NCBI GenBank assembly: GCA_016718605.1
Contig: JADKCY010000003.1
Location: forward strand, 868,001-932,000
Reading direction: 5' to 3'
DNA length: 64,000 bases
Source: Lysobacterales bacterium
GTDB taxonomy: Bacteria; Pseudomonadota; Gammaproteobacteria; Xanthomonadales; Xanthomonadaceae
Below are positions 22,750-31,600 of the stretch, in pieces. Under the pieces are notes generated by a model. It made no database searches, was not told the origin of the DNA, and saw only the letters and a list, made by a program, of their open reading frames with translations. Positions within the stretch are counted from its first letter, which is position 1, and each line of letters opens with the position of its first letter. Position numbers and translations under genes: made by a program.

Positions 22750-22776
22750 CTTGGCTGGCGGATCGCGCTAATCAGG
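22750..22776. repeat. Isolated IS1595 terminal inverted repeat
   Basis: CTTGGCTGGCGGATCGCG followed by CTAATCAGG matches the right terminal repeat of the intact element (43893-43919) with one mismatch. No transposase sequence adjoins it on either side. Confidence 0.85.
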
Positions 22777-22847
22777 TACTGACAAGACCTTCACCGACAA
22801 CGTCGGAACAATACTCTGCACGCTCAATGATCTGAGGAGACCCCGCC

Positions 22848-23960
22848 ATGCCTGCTAACGCGCTGGTGTTCATGTATCTCGCCAGCGGGGCGAACACGTT
22901 AGGCACACCCACCTATCGTGTGGATGACCTTAGCGCGCTTCTGCCCAGCCCTCACACCAGCGTCGCAGTGGACGTCGCGGACAATGGGACGATCACGGGT
23001 AGTTTTACGGATAGCACAGGTCGGCGAAAGCCCTTCGTACTCGATGCGGGTGGCGCCCTGCAGTTCTTCGACGGGGGTTACTACGATGACCGTATCGTCC
23101 GTGCCGGAAACGCAAATGGCTTGATCATCGGGAGTCTCCCTGGTTCGACGCTGGGTTGGGTCAGGATCAGCGACGAATTGCGCTGCATCCCGTCGCCATT
23201 CGACTGCGAATCGATCCAGTCGCTTTACACCTCGAGTCTTCCCTATGACATCAACGATGCAGGGACCTTTGTCGGCAGTTTGACCATCGTCGAGAGCGGA
23301 CAGCCGTACGTCTTCCAAGGCTACCGTGCCAGCGTTGGACCCGATCACACGATCTCCGTGACCGGTCTAGGTCAATACCAACAACGCTGGGACACAACTG
23401 CCAGTGCGATCAACGAAAACGAGGAAATCGTCGGATTCGCCGTGATGGATCGCGCTTCTGCTGACTACCAGCCCGTTTTTCTGTCTCAAGGCGAGTGGCT
23501 TCCCTTGGGTGATGCTGGACGCTATCAGACGCCGATCGCATTGAATCAGCATGGCGTGGTTATCGGATCCAAGCGCACGAATGATGGCTACAGGGAACTG
23601 CCATTGCGCTGGTCCTTGCATTCACCTGAGCAGACGGCAGTACCGTTGCCGACACTACCTAGCAGTATCAGTGCACGGCCGAACGGCATCAATGCTGCGG
23701 GCGAAATTGTCGGCCTCTCATACGATCCTGATCATCCGAGCGCAAGCCAAGCGTGGTTGCTGATTGGCGACGATCTCTTCGCGATCGACGATCTGGTGGC
23801 GGACAATCCAGGCTGGCGTGTTCTTGCCGCGCATGCGATCAATTCTCGCGGCGACATTGCAGCCGCCGCGCGATGGGCAGGCGAAGCAGGCGCACGCGCC
23901 GTCGTCCTGCGCCGCCAGAGTGATGCGGGGCTCTTTCGTCACGGATTCGACGTGGATTGA
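22848..23960 (+). CDS. HAF-repeat (extracellular beta-propeller-like) protein with C-terminal GFD motif
   Basis: A 370-residue protein with repeated blocks of the HAF/DUF3466 type: AVDVADNGTITGSFTDSTGR, YDINDAGTFVGSL, SAINENEEIVGFAV, GINAAGEIVGLSYD and HAINSRGDIAAAARW. These follow the pattern [hydrophobic]-N-x-x-G-x-I-x-G. The chain ends LFRHGFDVD, a variant of the GFE end. AGGAG stands nine bases before the ATG at 22848. The N-terminus (MPANALVFMYLASGANTLG) is a poor signal peptide, unusual for this group, so the original export signal may have been lost when the IS1595-related rearrangement just upstream (22776) occurred. Function unknown; propeller folding is inferred from the repeats. 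Confidence 0.72.
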   Translation: MPANALVFMYLASGANTLGTPTYRVDDLSALLPSPHTSVAVDVADNGTITGSFTDSTGRRKPFVLDAGGALQFFDGGYYDDRIVRAGNANGLIIGSLPGSTLGWVRISDELRCIPSPFDCESIQSLYTSSLPYDINDAGTFVGSLTIVESGQPYVFQGYRASVGPDHTISVTGLGQYQQRWDTTASAINENEEIVGFAVMDRASADYQPVFLSQGEWLPLGDAGRYQTPIALNQHGVVIGSKRTNDGYRELPLRWSLHSPEQTAVPLPTLPSSISARPNGINAAGEIVGLSYDPDHPSASQAWLLIGDDLFAIDDLVADNPGWRVLAAHAINSRGDIAAAARWAGEAGARAVVLRRQSDAGLFRHGFDVD

Positions 23961-24189
23961 GGTCGACTTGGGGCGTTGCTTTCGAAACCGCGATGCACCC
24001 TGCCTTTGCACCGTCGGTCGCTCGGTTTGGGAGAGATGACACGTTTCTGGGTCAAGGGACGTTTCATCCACAGACGAATGGGAAATTCGGTTTCAACAGG
24101 CTTGGATACGGACGTCGATCGGTTGGTCTCTAGTCCAGCTGTTTGCTGACCAAAGGCCAGTTCCCCTCGAATGGGTGGAGCATTTCAAA

Positions 24190-25092
24190 ATGTTCGTATT
24201 TCGATTGATCGCCACCGCGTGGCTGTCCAGCATCAGTCTTTCTGCTTTGGCCGGGAATGCACTGTCACCCACCGAACCGGATACCTCAGCGACGCTTCGC
24301 ATTCGCTATGAATGGCAGGCAAGACTTGTGTCGCGCGGCGAATTCGCCGACGTCACGAGCATTCACCACGTCACCGAAGTCGTGTGTCCCCTCTTCGCCA
24401 GCCACGTCGAGAACATTTCGGTCCTTCAGGGGCCGACAGCCGAACAGACGGCAGCGAGCCAAGCGCTCGAAGAAGTGGCGACGCGCCATGTATCGGCCAT
24501 CTCACAGGACGATATCTCGAGCATGCACGCATTGCAGCGCCACATGGAGGAATGCCAGCGCAAGGGCGGCAGCGAAGCGACGTGTGGCATGCAGGTGATG
24601 GCCGCGATGCAGGGCAATCCACAACTCATGCAGTCGATGGGCGAGATGGCCACCCAAAGCACCAGCGAGCGCGACACCGCTGCTCGTGCATTGGAATCCG
24701 CTGCGGGCAGCTTCCAGCACTGGTTGAATGACGATTGCAGCGGAACAATGACGGTGAACGATGCCATCCAACTGGATGATCCGACCATCATGGGCATCGA
24801 GCCGCCGGTGCTGACACACGGTAGCGCTGCGATCGATCCAAACCAAACCTTGGTCGCCATCGAGACCGACCTCGGGCGTGGCGAGACCCGCTATCGGATC
24901 ATCTCACCGACCGCACAGGGCTTTACCCGCGACGCAGGTAACGGCAACGCGGCACGCACCGAACGTGGCAATGCCCTGCCGGTTGCCGTCCTTGAACTCG
25001 GCCCAAAGCCCGGCCCGATTTCCTCGGGTGAACACACCCGAACGATAGAAGGTGGCACGCTGCGTGTTAGCTGGACACTGGTGCGCAACTGA
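24190..25092 (+). CDS. Secreted protein of unknown function
   Basis: About 300 residues with a clear signal peptide (MFVFRLIATAWLSSISLSAL then AGNALS). GGTGGAG lies ten bases before the ATG at 24190; a GTG at 24175 is in frame but less likely. The mature part starts with a beta-like segment (TLRIRYEWQARLVSRGEFAD). A helical middle rich in Met, Gln and Glu follows (about residues 80-180, with Cys-x-x and MQVMAAMQGNPQLMQ). The end is a beta-rich domain (GETRYRIIS, GGTLRVSWTLVRN). No family recognised. Neighbours are not functionally informative. Confidence 0.7.
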   Translation: MFVFRLIATAWLSSISLSALAGNALSPTEPDTSATLRIRYEWQARLVSRGEFADVTSIHHVTEVVCPLFASHVENISVLQGPTAEQTAASQALEEVATRHVSAISQDDISSMHALQRHMEECQRKGGSEATCGMQVMAAMQGNPQLMQSMGEMATQSTSERDTAARALESAAGSFQHWLNDDCSGTMTVNDAIQLDDPTIMGIEPPVLTHGSAAIDPNQTLVAIETDLGRGETRYRIISPTAQGFTRDAGNGNAARTERGNALPVAVLELGPKPGPISSGEHTRTIEGGTLRVSWTLVRN

Positions 25093-25239
25093 CCGGCTGG
25101 GAGAATTTGCGATTGGCATTTTTCGCCAGTACAAGAGTCCAGCATAGGCGACAACGCGCCTTCGACGATTCATGTTGGAATGCGCGCATTGCTGTCGACA
25201 ACGATCGGCTGCGCGACATCACCGCAAGGGAGAAAAGGC

Positions 25240-25620
25240 ATGGCATCGCTACTGAACACCGGCGCAGACATCGTGGTCGCACTGGTCGCACTGCTGCATG
25301 GGTATTTTCTGGTGCTGGAGATGTTCCTGTGGGACAAACCCTACGGTCGACGCGCATTCGGCCTGAGTGAAGAAAAGGCCAGAATGACCAAGGTATTGGC
25401 GGCCAACCAGGGGCTTTACAACGGCTTTCTTGCTGCCGGATTGGTTTGGGGCCTAAGCCTCGGCTCAGGAGGGCTCGCCATCAAGACCTTCTTCCTCGGC
25501 TGCGTCGTGATTGCCGGCCTGTTTGGCGCTTTCACGGTCAGTCGCAAGATTCTGTTCGTGCAGGCAGTACCTGCCGTTCTTGGTTTGTTGCTGCTGTGGA
25601 TTCCCCATTCATTCGGGTGA
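25240..25620 (+). CDS. DUF1304 family membrane protein
   Basis: A 126-residue, four-helix membrane protein of the DUF1304 family. Hydrophobic segments fall at about residues 8-30, 55-75, 80-98 and 104-122. The family hallmarks are GYFLVLEMFLWDKPYGRRAFG, with conserved Glu and Trp in the first helix, and NQGLYNGFLAAGL in the second. GGGAG with a second AAAGG precedes the ATG. Function is not established for the family. It is monocistronic as far as the flanks show. Confidence 0.88.
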   Translation: MASLLNTGADIVVALVALLHGYFLVLEMFLWDKPYGRRAFGLSEEKARMTKVLAANQGLYNGFLAAGLVWGLSLGSGGLAIKTFFLGCVVIAGLFGAFTVSRKILFVQAVPAVLGLLLLWIPHSFG

Positions 25621-25695
25621 GGTTTTCTCGCGCATCGGACGACCCATCATCCATCTGTTGGCATCACGCCAAACGACGGGTGGTTCCCACTCGAG

Positions 25696-26154
25696 TCACC
25701 ACTGCCACTCACCTCGCTCATCCACTAACACCTTGGTGCCGTCCGTCACTTCCAGCCTCCCGTCTTCGAACACCCGATACCGCACCGATCCTGATCGAAA
25801 TTGGTAGCCCAGAAACTGACACGGCGATCCATCCTTGCAGGCGCGGTGCAAGGTCGTGCCTCGCAAGGTGATGCTCGCGCCGCTGCGTTTGGATATCCCG
25901 ACATAGCGGACATCGTTGCAGCTAACTTCCCCCTCGGCGCAGAGCGTTTCAATGGAAATGTCGAAGCGCGGTGTTTGCAGGGTGCTGGCTGTTAGCGCAC
26001 TTGCCATCAACAGGCAAATCGCACCCAACGCTCGGCACGCGATCTCCGATCCGCGTGGGTTGGATGTTCGATACACGATCAACGCGTCACCCCGCTTACG
26101 CAAGTGGAACCCCTGCGACCACCGATCCACGATGTGATCATCTGTCTCACTCAC
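25696..26154 (-). CDS. Putative membrane-anchored protein at the 3' end of the alpha-2-macroglobulin operon
   Basis: No family recognised. The GTG start overlaps the stop of the upstream DUF2135 gene (GTGA), which makes it the last gene of the operon. The 152-residue product has a polar N-terminus (about 40 residues with ALIVYRTSNPRG), one hydrophobic segment (CRALGAICLLMASALTAST) and a C-terminal beta-rich domain. That domain has four cysteines (LCAEGEVSCNDV, HRACKDGSPCQF) and GYQFRSGSVRYRVFEDGRLEV. The cysteine pairs suggest a periplasmic disulfide-bonded domain. It is not part of the six-gene set known from Pseudomonas or the five-gene E. coli set as far as I can tell. Confidence 0.65.
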   Translation of the reverse strand: MSETDDHIVDRWSQGFHLRKRGDALIVYRTSNPRGSEIACRALGAICLLMASALTASTLQTPRFDISIETLCAEGEVSCNDVRYVGISKRSGASITLRGTTLHRACKDGSPCQFLGYQFRSGSVRYRVFEDGRLEVTDGTKVLVDERGEWQW

Positions 26155-26975
26155 GGATACACCAGTCGCTTCACCAGGGTCAGCTCGCCGGCCTCACGCA
26201 TGGGGACGAAAAAGGTCTCGCGTTTTTCGTTGACGCTACCTTCTTCGGTGATCAGGGTGATGCTGGCGGTGGTCAGGGCTTGTTGCGCACTCGCGTTGCC
26301 GTCTTCGTCGTAGCTCCAGCCGCCGCCGAAGTAGTTGACGTAGACCAGATAGGTGCCGTTGAGTGGCGTGGGTGAGGCGAAGATCTCCGGACCAAAGCCG
26401 CTGGTGACATCAACATCCTGCGCACCGCCGTTGCCGAGCACGCGATTGCCGTACCAAGCATGTTCGCCATCCGGCGTGACAACGTGCAGATCAAGGTCGG
26501 TGTTGTCGCTGTCCCAGCCCAGCACGATACGCAGCTTGGCGGCGCGTCCGCTGGCTTCGCGGGCATAGAACTGTACCCGCCGAGCGCCTTCACCGGCTCG
26601 CACTTCGATGCTGTTGCTGCCGGAAGGAAACAGGTAAGGCCGGTCAAAACTGCCGTCATCCTCCACCCGCATCGGCATCGACACACCGTTAACAACCAGC
26701 GTGGCGGGCCCTTTCGGCGCGTTGGCGATGCTGCCGCGAATGCGTGCGGCGTTGGGCTGGTCGTCGGGCGTGCTGACATTGTTGGCGGGGTAGCTGACGC
26801 GCTGACTGAAGGACACGCCTTCACTGCCGCCAGTGCGCCAGCCGCCGATGGGCGTGTCCAGTTGAATGTCGGTGCTGGCCGCTGTCTCCCCAGCCTGTGC
26901 GTCGGCGATCAAGGCGACGGGGACCCATAGCAGGGCAAGGTGACGCAAGAGCGGGCGGAACAGGGATTTGCTCAC
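26151..26975 (-). CDS. yfaP: DUF2135 (YfaP-like) secreted protein
   Basis: A 274-residue exported protein of the DUF2135/YfaP family that accompanies bacterial alpha-2-macroglobulins. The signal peptide is within MSKSLFRPLLRHLALLWVPV and ends ADAQA. The DUF2135 hallmarks are clear: RIVLGWDSDNTDLDLHVVTPD, HAWYGNR, GGAQDVDVTSGFGPE, GTYLVYVNYFGGG, and a final strand ETFFVPMREAGELTLVKRL. The start is a GTG preceded by GGAGTAAGCCCAC. A second DUF2135 gene heads the operon (35720-36556); the two share layout, including a GWRTGG/GWRYHG opening and NERRETFVVPL-like ends, so they look like duplicates. The biochemical role is unknown. Confidence 0.9.
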   Translation of the reverse strand: MSKSLFRPLLRHLALLWVPVALIADAQAGETAASTDIQLDTPIGGWRTGGSEGVSFSQRVSYPANNVSTPDDQPNAARIRGSIANAPKGPATLVVNGVSMPMRVEDDGSFDRPYLFPSGSNSIEVRAGEGARRVQFYAREASGRAAKLRIVLGWDSDNTDLDLHVVTPDGEHAWYGNRVLGNGGAQDVDVTSGFGPEIFASPTPLNGTYLVYVNYFGGGWSYDEDGNASAQQALTTASITLITEEGSVNEKRETFFVPMREAGELTLVKRLVYP

Positions 26976-26981
26976 GTGGGC

Positions 26982-28628
26982 TTACTCCAGAATCAGACGG
27001 CGCGCCCAGGTTTCGACGAAGTCTTCGTCCAGACCATCGGGGTGCGCGGCAAAGGCGAGGTGCAGGTATTCGTGGGTGAGCGCCAGACGATCCTGCTGAC
27101 TGCGCAAGGGGCGCACATGCAGGCGCGCGCGGGCGCGATCGGTGTAGGGCTTACCCGACAGCAGGCGACAGACCTGCCAGTGCGCAGGTTCGTCATAGCC
27201 GGGCACGGCAGCCATGCGTGGTCGCCAGCGTGGCAGTTGATTGTTGAGCCAGCGTTCGGCATCGACAAGGTTTTCGCACTGCGCCGAGGGATCCGCCCAG
27301 GTGGCGAGATCGGCGCGCGGAAATGCGCTGCGCAGGATGGCGTCGAAACGCAGCCCTTCACGCGCACGCGCCACGGCGTCACTCCAGCTCAAGCGGTTTT
27401 CACCGGCCTGATCGAGATGAAAGAACACCGGCGATCCAGCCAGCACCCAATCGGCACTGAAAGCGCTGGCAGCGCGGGCGGCGGCGCTCGGTGGTCGCGC
27501 GGCAACACGCTGGGTGGCACTGCTGTCATCGATGGCCAGACAACGATCCTGCTGCGTGGCCTGTTGTTGCAGATAACTGCGGATGACGATGGCCAACGCG
27601 CGGGCAGCGTCAACCGGTTCGCCACTGGCTTCGCGATCCAGCACGCGGGCGACGTAGTCTTCGCGACTCAGACGAGCGATCAATCGCGGTCGCTCATTTT
27701 CGACATCCAACAGGATTTCGCCGCTGCTGCGCAGTTCCGTTTGTGTACCGCGCTGGAAGCGTACGTGATGGACCCCCTGCAACACACCCGGTGTGGCGGC
27801 GCGGTTTTCCGCATCGAGCACCTCGGCCAAGGGATAGCGGGCGAACAGATGCACGTCCACACAGGGGCCCGTTTCTGCCGGCCAGAGGGACGGCAACTGG
27901 GCGGCGATGGCGCGATGATGGTGTTCAATCACCTGCACGCTGCTGCCCTCGCCCTGTGCCCAGACGGGCACGCCATCGCTTCGCCAACCGGCAAAGCCAC
28001 CAATGCGATCCTGCGGATTATCGCCGCGATGCCAGCTCCAGGTTTTCACGCGCAGGCGCGAACCAATGCTGGCTGCCCATTCGCCATCGCCACCCTTGAG
28101 CAAGGCCGCGGACAGGGCCTTGCGGGTAGCTGCCTGCTGCGGCAAGCGGGCCAGCGTGGCCAATAGCTCGTCGACCCCGACCACAGTCGCAGGTTGCAGA
28201 CGCGATAGATCACTTAGCCAATCGGGGCCCCTCTGCGACTGCCAGTAGGTGCGCCATCGCTCAGCATCGATGCGGAGCCGGGCTGGCTCAAAGTAGCGTC
28301 CACAGGATTTCAGCAGCGCGGCATCGCGATCAATGGACTGCCCCGGATCGCAGCAATACACCTCTTCGGGATCACCCCCACGACAAACATACGGCGCTTC
28401 GAGCGGCGCCTGATCGCGCAGCCAGATGTAAACAAACAGCTTCCACAGACTGCCCAGTGGCGTCTGCCACTCGGCATCGGCAACAGGTGTGAGACGGCCC
28501 TCGCTGTCAATCAACCGGGAATGCGTTCTACCCTCCCGCCACTCGGCCCAGCGCAATGGCTCGGCCTGCGCAGTTGCGCAGGCGAGCAGGCCAACCATGG
28601 CGAGGGCGTGGGCGGTCTGGCGCGGCAC
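26982..28628 (-). CDS. yfaQ: DUF2300 (YfaQ-like) protein with SxxK, SpoIID-like and HExxH features
   Basis: A 548-residue exported protein (signal peptide to ATAQA). The N-terminal part has SLWK at residues 60-63 in a hydrophobic helix, reminiscent of the SxxK of penicillin-binding proteins, followed by SCGRYF and KTWSW where SxN and KTG motifs would fall. The middle resembles SpoIID/LytB domains: REDYVARVLDREASGEPVD then ALAIVIRSYLQQ. The last 35 residues hold HEYLH (519-523), a possible zinc-site HExxH. These readings are by eye; the family is formally uncharacterised. It starts with GTG four bases after the macroglobulin stop, so it is co-transcribed. Confidence 0.88.
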   Translation of the reverse strand: MPRQTAHALAMVGLLACATAQAEPLRWAEWREGRTHSRLIDSEGRLTPVADAEWQTPLGSLWKLFVYIWLRDQAPLEAPYVCRGGDPEEVYCCDPGQSIDRDAALLKSCGRYFEPARLRIDAERWRTYWQSQRGPDWLSDLSRLQPATVVGVDELLATLARLPQQAATRKALSAALLKGGDGEWAASIGSRLRVKTWSWHRGDNPQDRIGGFAGWRSDGVPVWAQGEGSSVQVIEHHHRAIAAQLPSLWPAETGPCVDVHLFARYPLAEVLDAENRAATPGVLQGVHHVRFQRGTQTELRSSGEILLDVENERPRLIARLSREDYVARVLDREASGEPVDAARALAIVIRSYLQQQATQQDRCLAIDDSSATQRVAARPPSAAARAASAFSADWVLAGSPVFFHLDQAGENRLSWSDAVARAREGLRFDAILRSAFPRADLATWADPSAQCENLVDAERWLNNQLPRWRPRMAAVPGYDEPAHWQVCRLLSGKPYTDRARARLHVRPLRSQQDRLALTHEYLHLAFAAHPDGLDEDFVETWARRLILE

Positions 28629-28632
28629 GATC

Positions 28633-31600
28633 TCAGCGCACGTGAATCTTCTGCAAGGTCGGCGCGACCTCGAAAGCCTGTTGCGCGGGTTGATACATGC
28701 GATGGAAGCGTGCTGGCGGCAACTCGAACTCGCCCTTCTGCGAGAAGCGCAGCAGGTGACGCAGGACGATCTCTCCGCTCAGGCTATCGACGGGCACGGC
28801 GTAGCTCATCTGTCCCATCTCATGGCGTGCGCCGTCCAGCGCGCCATTGCTGTCGCCCGCCAGTCCGCTGATTTGCAGGCCCCACGTCGTGCGTTCGACG
28901 TCCGCGCCCGGTGGCAGCGGCACTTCCAGCAAGCCGTAACGCATCGGCGTATCACTACCATTGCGCAGCACGACTTCGTCTAGATAGAGCGCATTGCTGT
29001 CGAGTTCCGGCGCGTCAACCGCCACCGCCGCGAAGGCGAAGGCGTCGTTGCCCGGCACCAACTTCCACAGGCGACGTTCGATCTTCACTGGCAAGGCGTT
29101 TTCCACCGGGCTGGCACTTTGGAAACTGACCCGCGCGGCCAGCCAGCCATCCGGTGCGGAAGACAAGTCCAGCGTCGCAGGCGGCTGCGCTGCCTGCCAA
29201 GTCCAGCGCGGCGACAACGACCCTGCAATGGCCTGCCACTGGCCCTGCGGATTGGGCAGGTCAGCGCTCGCCTCCGCGCTGGCCGCGGACTGCAGCCAGC
29301 TCAGCACGATGGCACGATCCATGGTGGCGTACTGCGGCGCGAGCGTCGCCAGAATGTCGGCCGCACGGGTGGCATCCGCCGCGCCACGATGCATCAACGC
29401 CGCCCGCACGAAGGGCAGGTTCGACTGCTGCAGCCGCGACTGGATCGCCGCGGAGCGCGCCTGCAGTTCGCCGGGCACGCTGGCACCGACGTCGCGCGCC
29501 AGACGCAAGGCCAGCCACTGCGCCACATCGCGCGCCAGCGCGGAATCCGGTCCCGCCAACAGCAGGCTGCTTTGCGGGTCGCTCCAGTCGTCTTCCATGC
29601 TGGCGCTATTGGCGCTGAAGTCGTTGACCGAGCCCAGTTTGCGCGCGGCATTCTTTTGACCGGACGACGCTTCGGTCATCTGTGCCATCACGCCTTCGAG
29701 CATCGACTTCACCGGCATCTCCATCGCCTGCGCAAAGTCGAGAATCAGCACGCGCTGCAACAGCGGCAATTGCTCGGCCTGTGTGGCGTAGATATCCAGC
29801 ACGCGTTGGAAATGATCCGGCGGCAGACTCAGGCCCAAGGCTTTGCTCGCGTGCAGATCGGCGTAATACGCGTAGGCGGTCAGGAAGGCATCGCCTTCGG
29901 TATCCCCGCCCCACCAAGCGAAATGCGCTTCCGGCCCGGCCATCTGCACGAGGCGCAGACGCGCGGTTTGCAGGCTGAGGCGCAGACGATCATCAATCCG
30001 CGCTTCGCCTTCACGCAGCAAGGGATAGGCGATGCTCAGTGGTAGCAGACGGCTGGCGGTCTGTTCGACACAACCCCATGGATAGTCGAGAAGATCATCC
30101 AATGCGCCACCGAATAGCGCTTCACCACCGGTCGCCAGTTGCAACTGGATAGCGTGAGCATCGGCAGGCAGGTCAAGCGGGGTGGAGGCTGCTGTTGGAC
30201 GCAGTTCGCGACTCGACAACGCCTGCCACGCGAGTGGATCGGTACGCAGCGTCACTTCCAGCGCATCGACGGTCTTGCCCGCGCGTTGCAGACGTGCCTT
30301 CAGCACGCCATCGGTCACCGCTAGGCGCGGCAGCGGCAACCAGCTTGCACTCCGCGTCAGGTTCACGTTCTGGCTTTGCGTCTGACCATTCCATTCGGTG
30401 ATCAGTTCGGCGTCGACGGCTTGCTCTGAGTCGTCATTCTGGAAGGCCAGCAAGCCAAGCGTCGGCTCGTCGCCCGCACGAAACAGGGTCGGCCCAGTCC
30501 ATTTGAGATAGAGCGACTTGTCGCTGCGTACGAAGGCACGACGCTGACCGACCAGTCCATCGGCAGCGACCGCCCGCGCGCTAATGCGCCAGCGGGTCAG
30601 TGAATCGGGCATACGAAAGCGCAACTGCGCCTTGCCTTGTGCATCGGTGACCAGATCGGCCTCCCAAGCGGCCGTATCAACCTCCTCGCGACGCGGACGC
30701 TCCAGCACCTTGACGCCACGCTCACTGCGATTGCTGGCACTCGGCGGTGCGGGTGTGCCTGGCATCGCCATGTCATACGCGATGAAGGCGAGACTGGCAC
30801 TGGTACGGACGTTGTTACGGCGTGGGTGATAGAAAAACTCGCCGATACTCGGCGCAATCTCCGGTTGCAAGGCATAGATCATTTCATCGACCACGGAAAC
30901 TGTGAGGCGAGTCGGCACGCCACGCTCCAGCACGCGCGTCTGGAGGTCCACGGTCACCATATCGCCGGGTGCATAGACCTCGCGCTCGCTGGAAATTGCC
31001 ACATCGACACTCGGCATCGCGACCTGAATACCGGCATTCTGGAAGCTGTATTCGCCGCCTTTGGTATAGAGCACGGAAAAGGTCAGATTGGGGGCAAACG
31101 CGTCGACGACAGCGATGCGCGCTTCCACTTGGGTATCGTTGAGGCGCTTGAGTTGCAGCCAGTCGGCGGACTGACTCAGCAAAGCAGTCGCTTCAACTTG
31201 ATCACGCTCCAGGGTAAGCAGCGCATCGCCGACAGGCTCGGGGAAAGTGATCAGAGCCTGCGCGGTATCACCGGCCTGATACTGCAGCTTGTCGAACACG
31301 ATCTCGATGCTGCCTGGCGTGCTCTTGATGCCCTCACCGCTCACTGCGTGACCGGTACCGCCGAGGATCATGCCATCGGCATCCAGCAGGCTCAGGTTGT
31401 AGGTACCAGGTTTGTCGAAGGCCAAACCGAAGGTCTGCCCTTCTGCAGCAAGGCTATCGCCGCCTCGGCTTTGATCTTCCAGTCGCACCCATTCGTAGCG
31501 CACGGGCTTCTGCTGTCCGAGCCCTTCCAATGCATAGCTGAACTTGACCGACTCGCCTGCCGCACTGAAGCGTTTGTCGGCGACCACGCGATACTGCGCC

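Larger units (their letters stand above)
20127..22776. mobile_element. Split or composite IS1595-type element, putative
   Basis: The left boundary is a decayed copy of the intact IS's terminal repeat at about 20127-20152 (GCGCGATCCATCAGCCA). The right boundary is a near-perfect copy of its other terminal repeat at 22750-22776. Between them lie the broken transposase and the intact beta-helix gene at 21057-22196. Either 1.7 kb was inserted between transposase and terminal repeat, or the element carried the beta-helix gene as a passenger; some IS1595-family members are known to carry passengers. No target duplication is evident. Confidence 0.5.
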
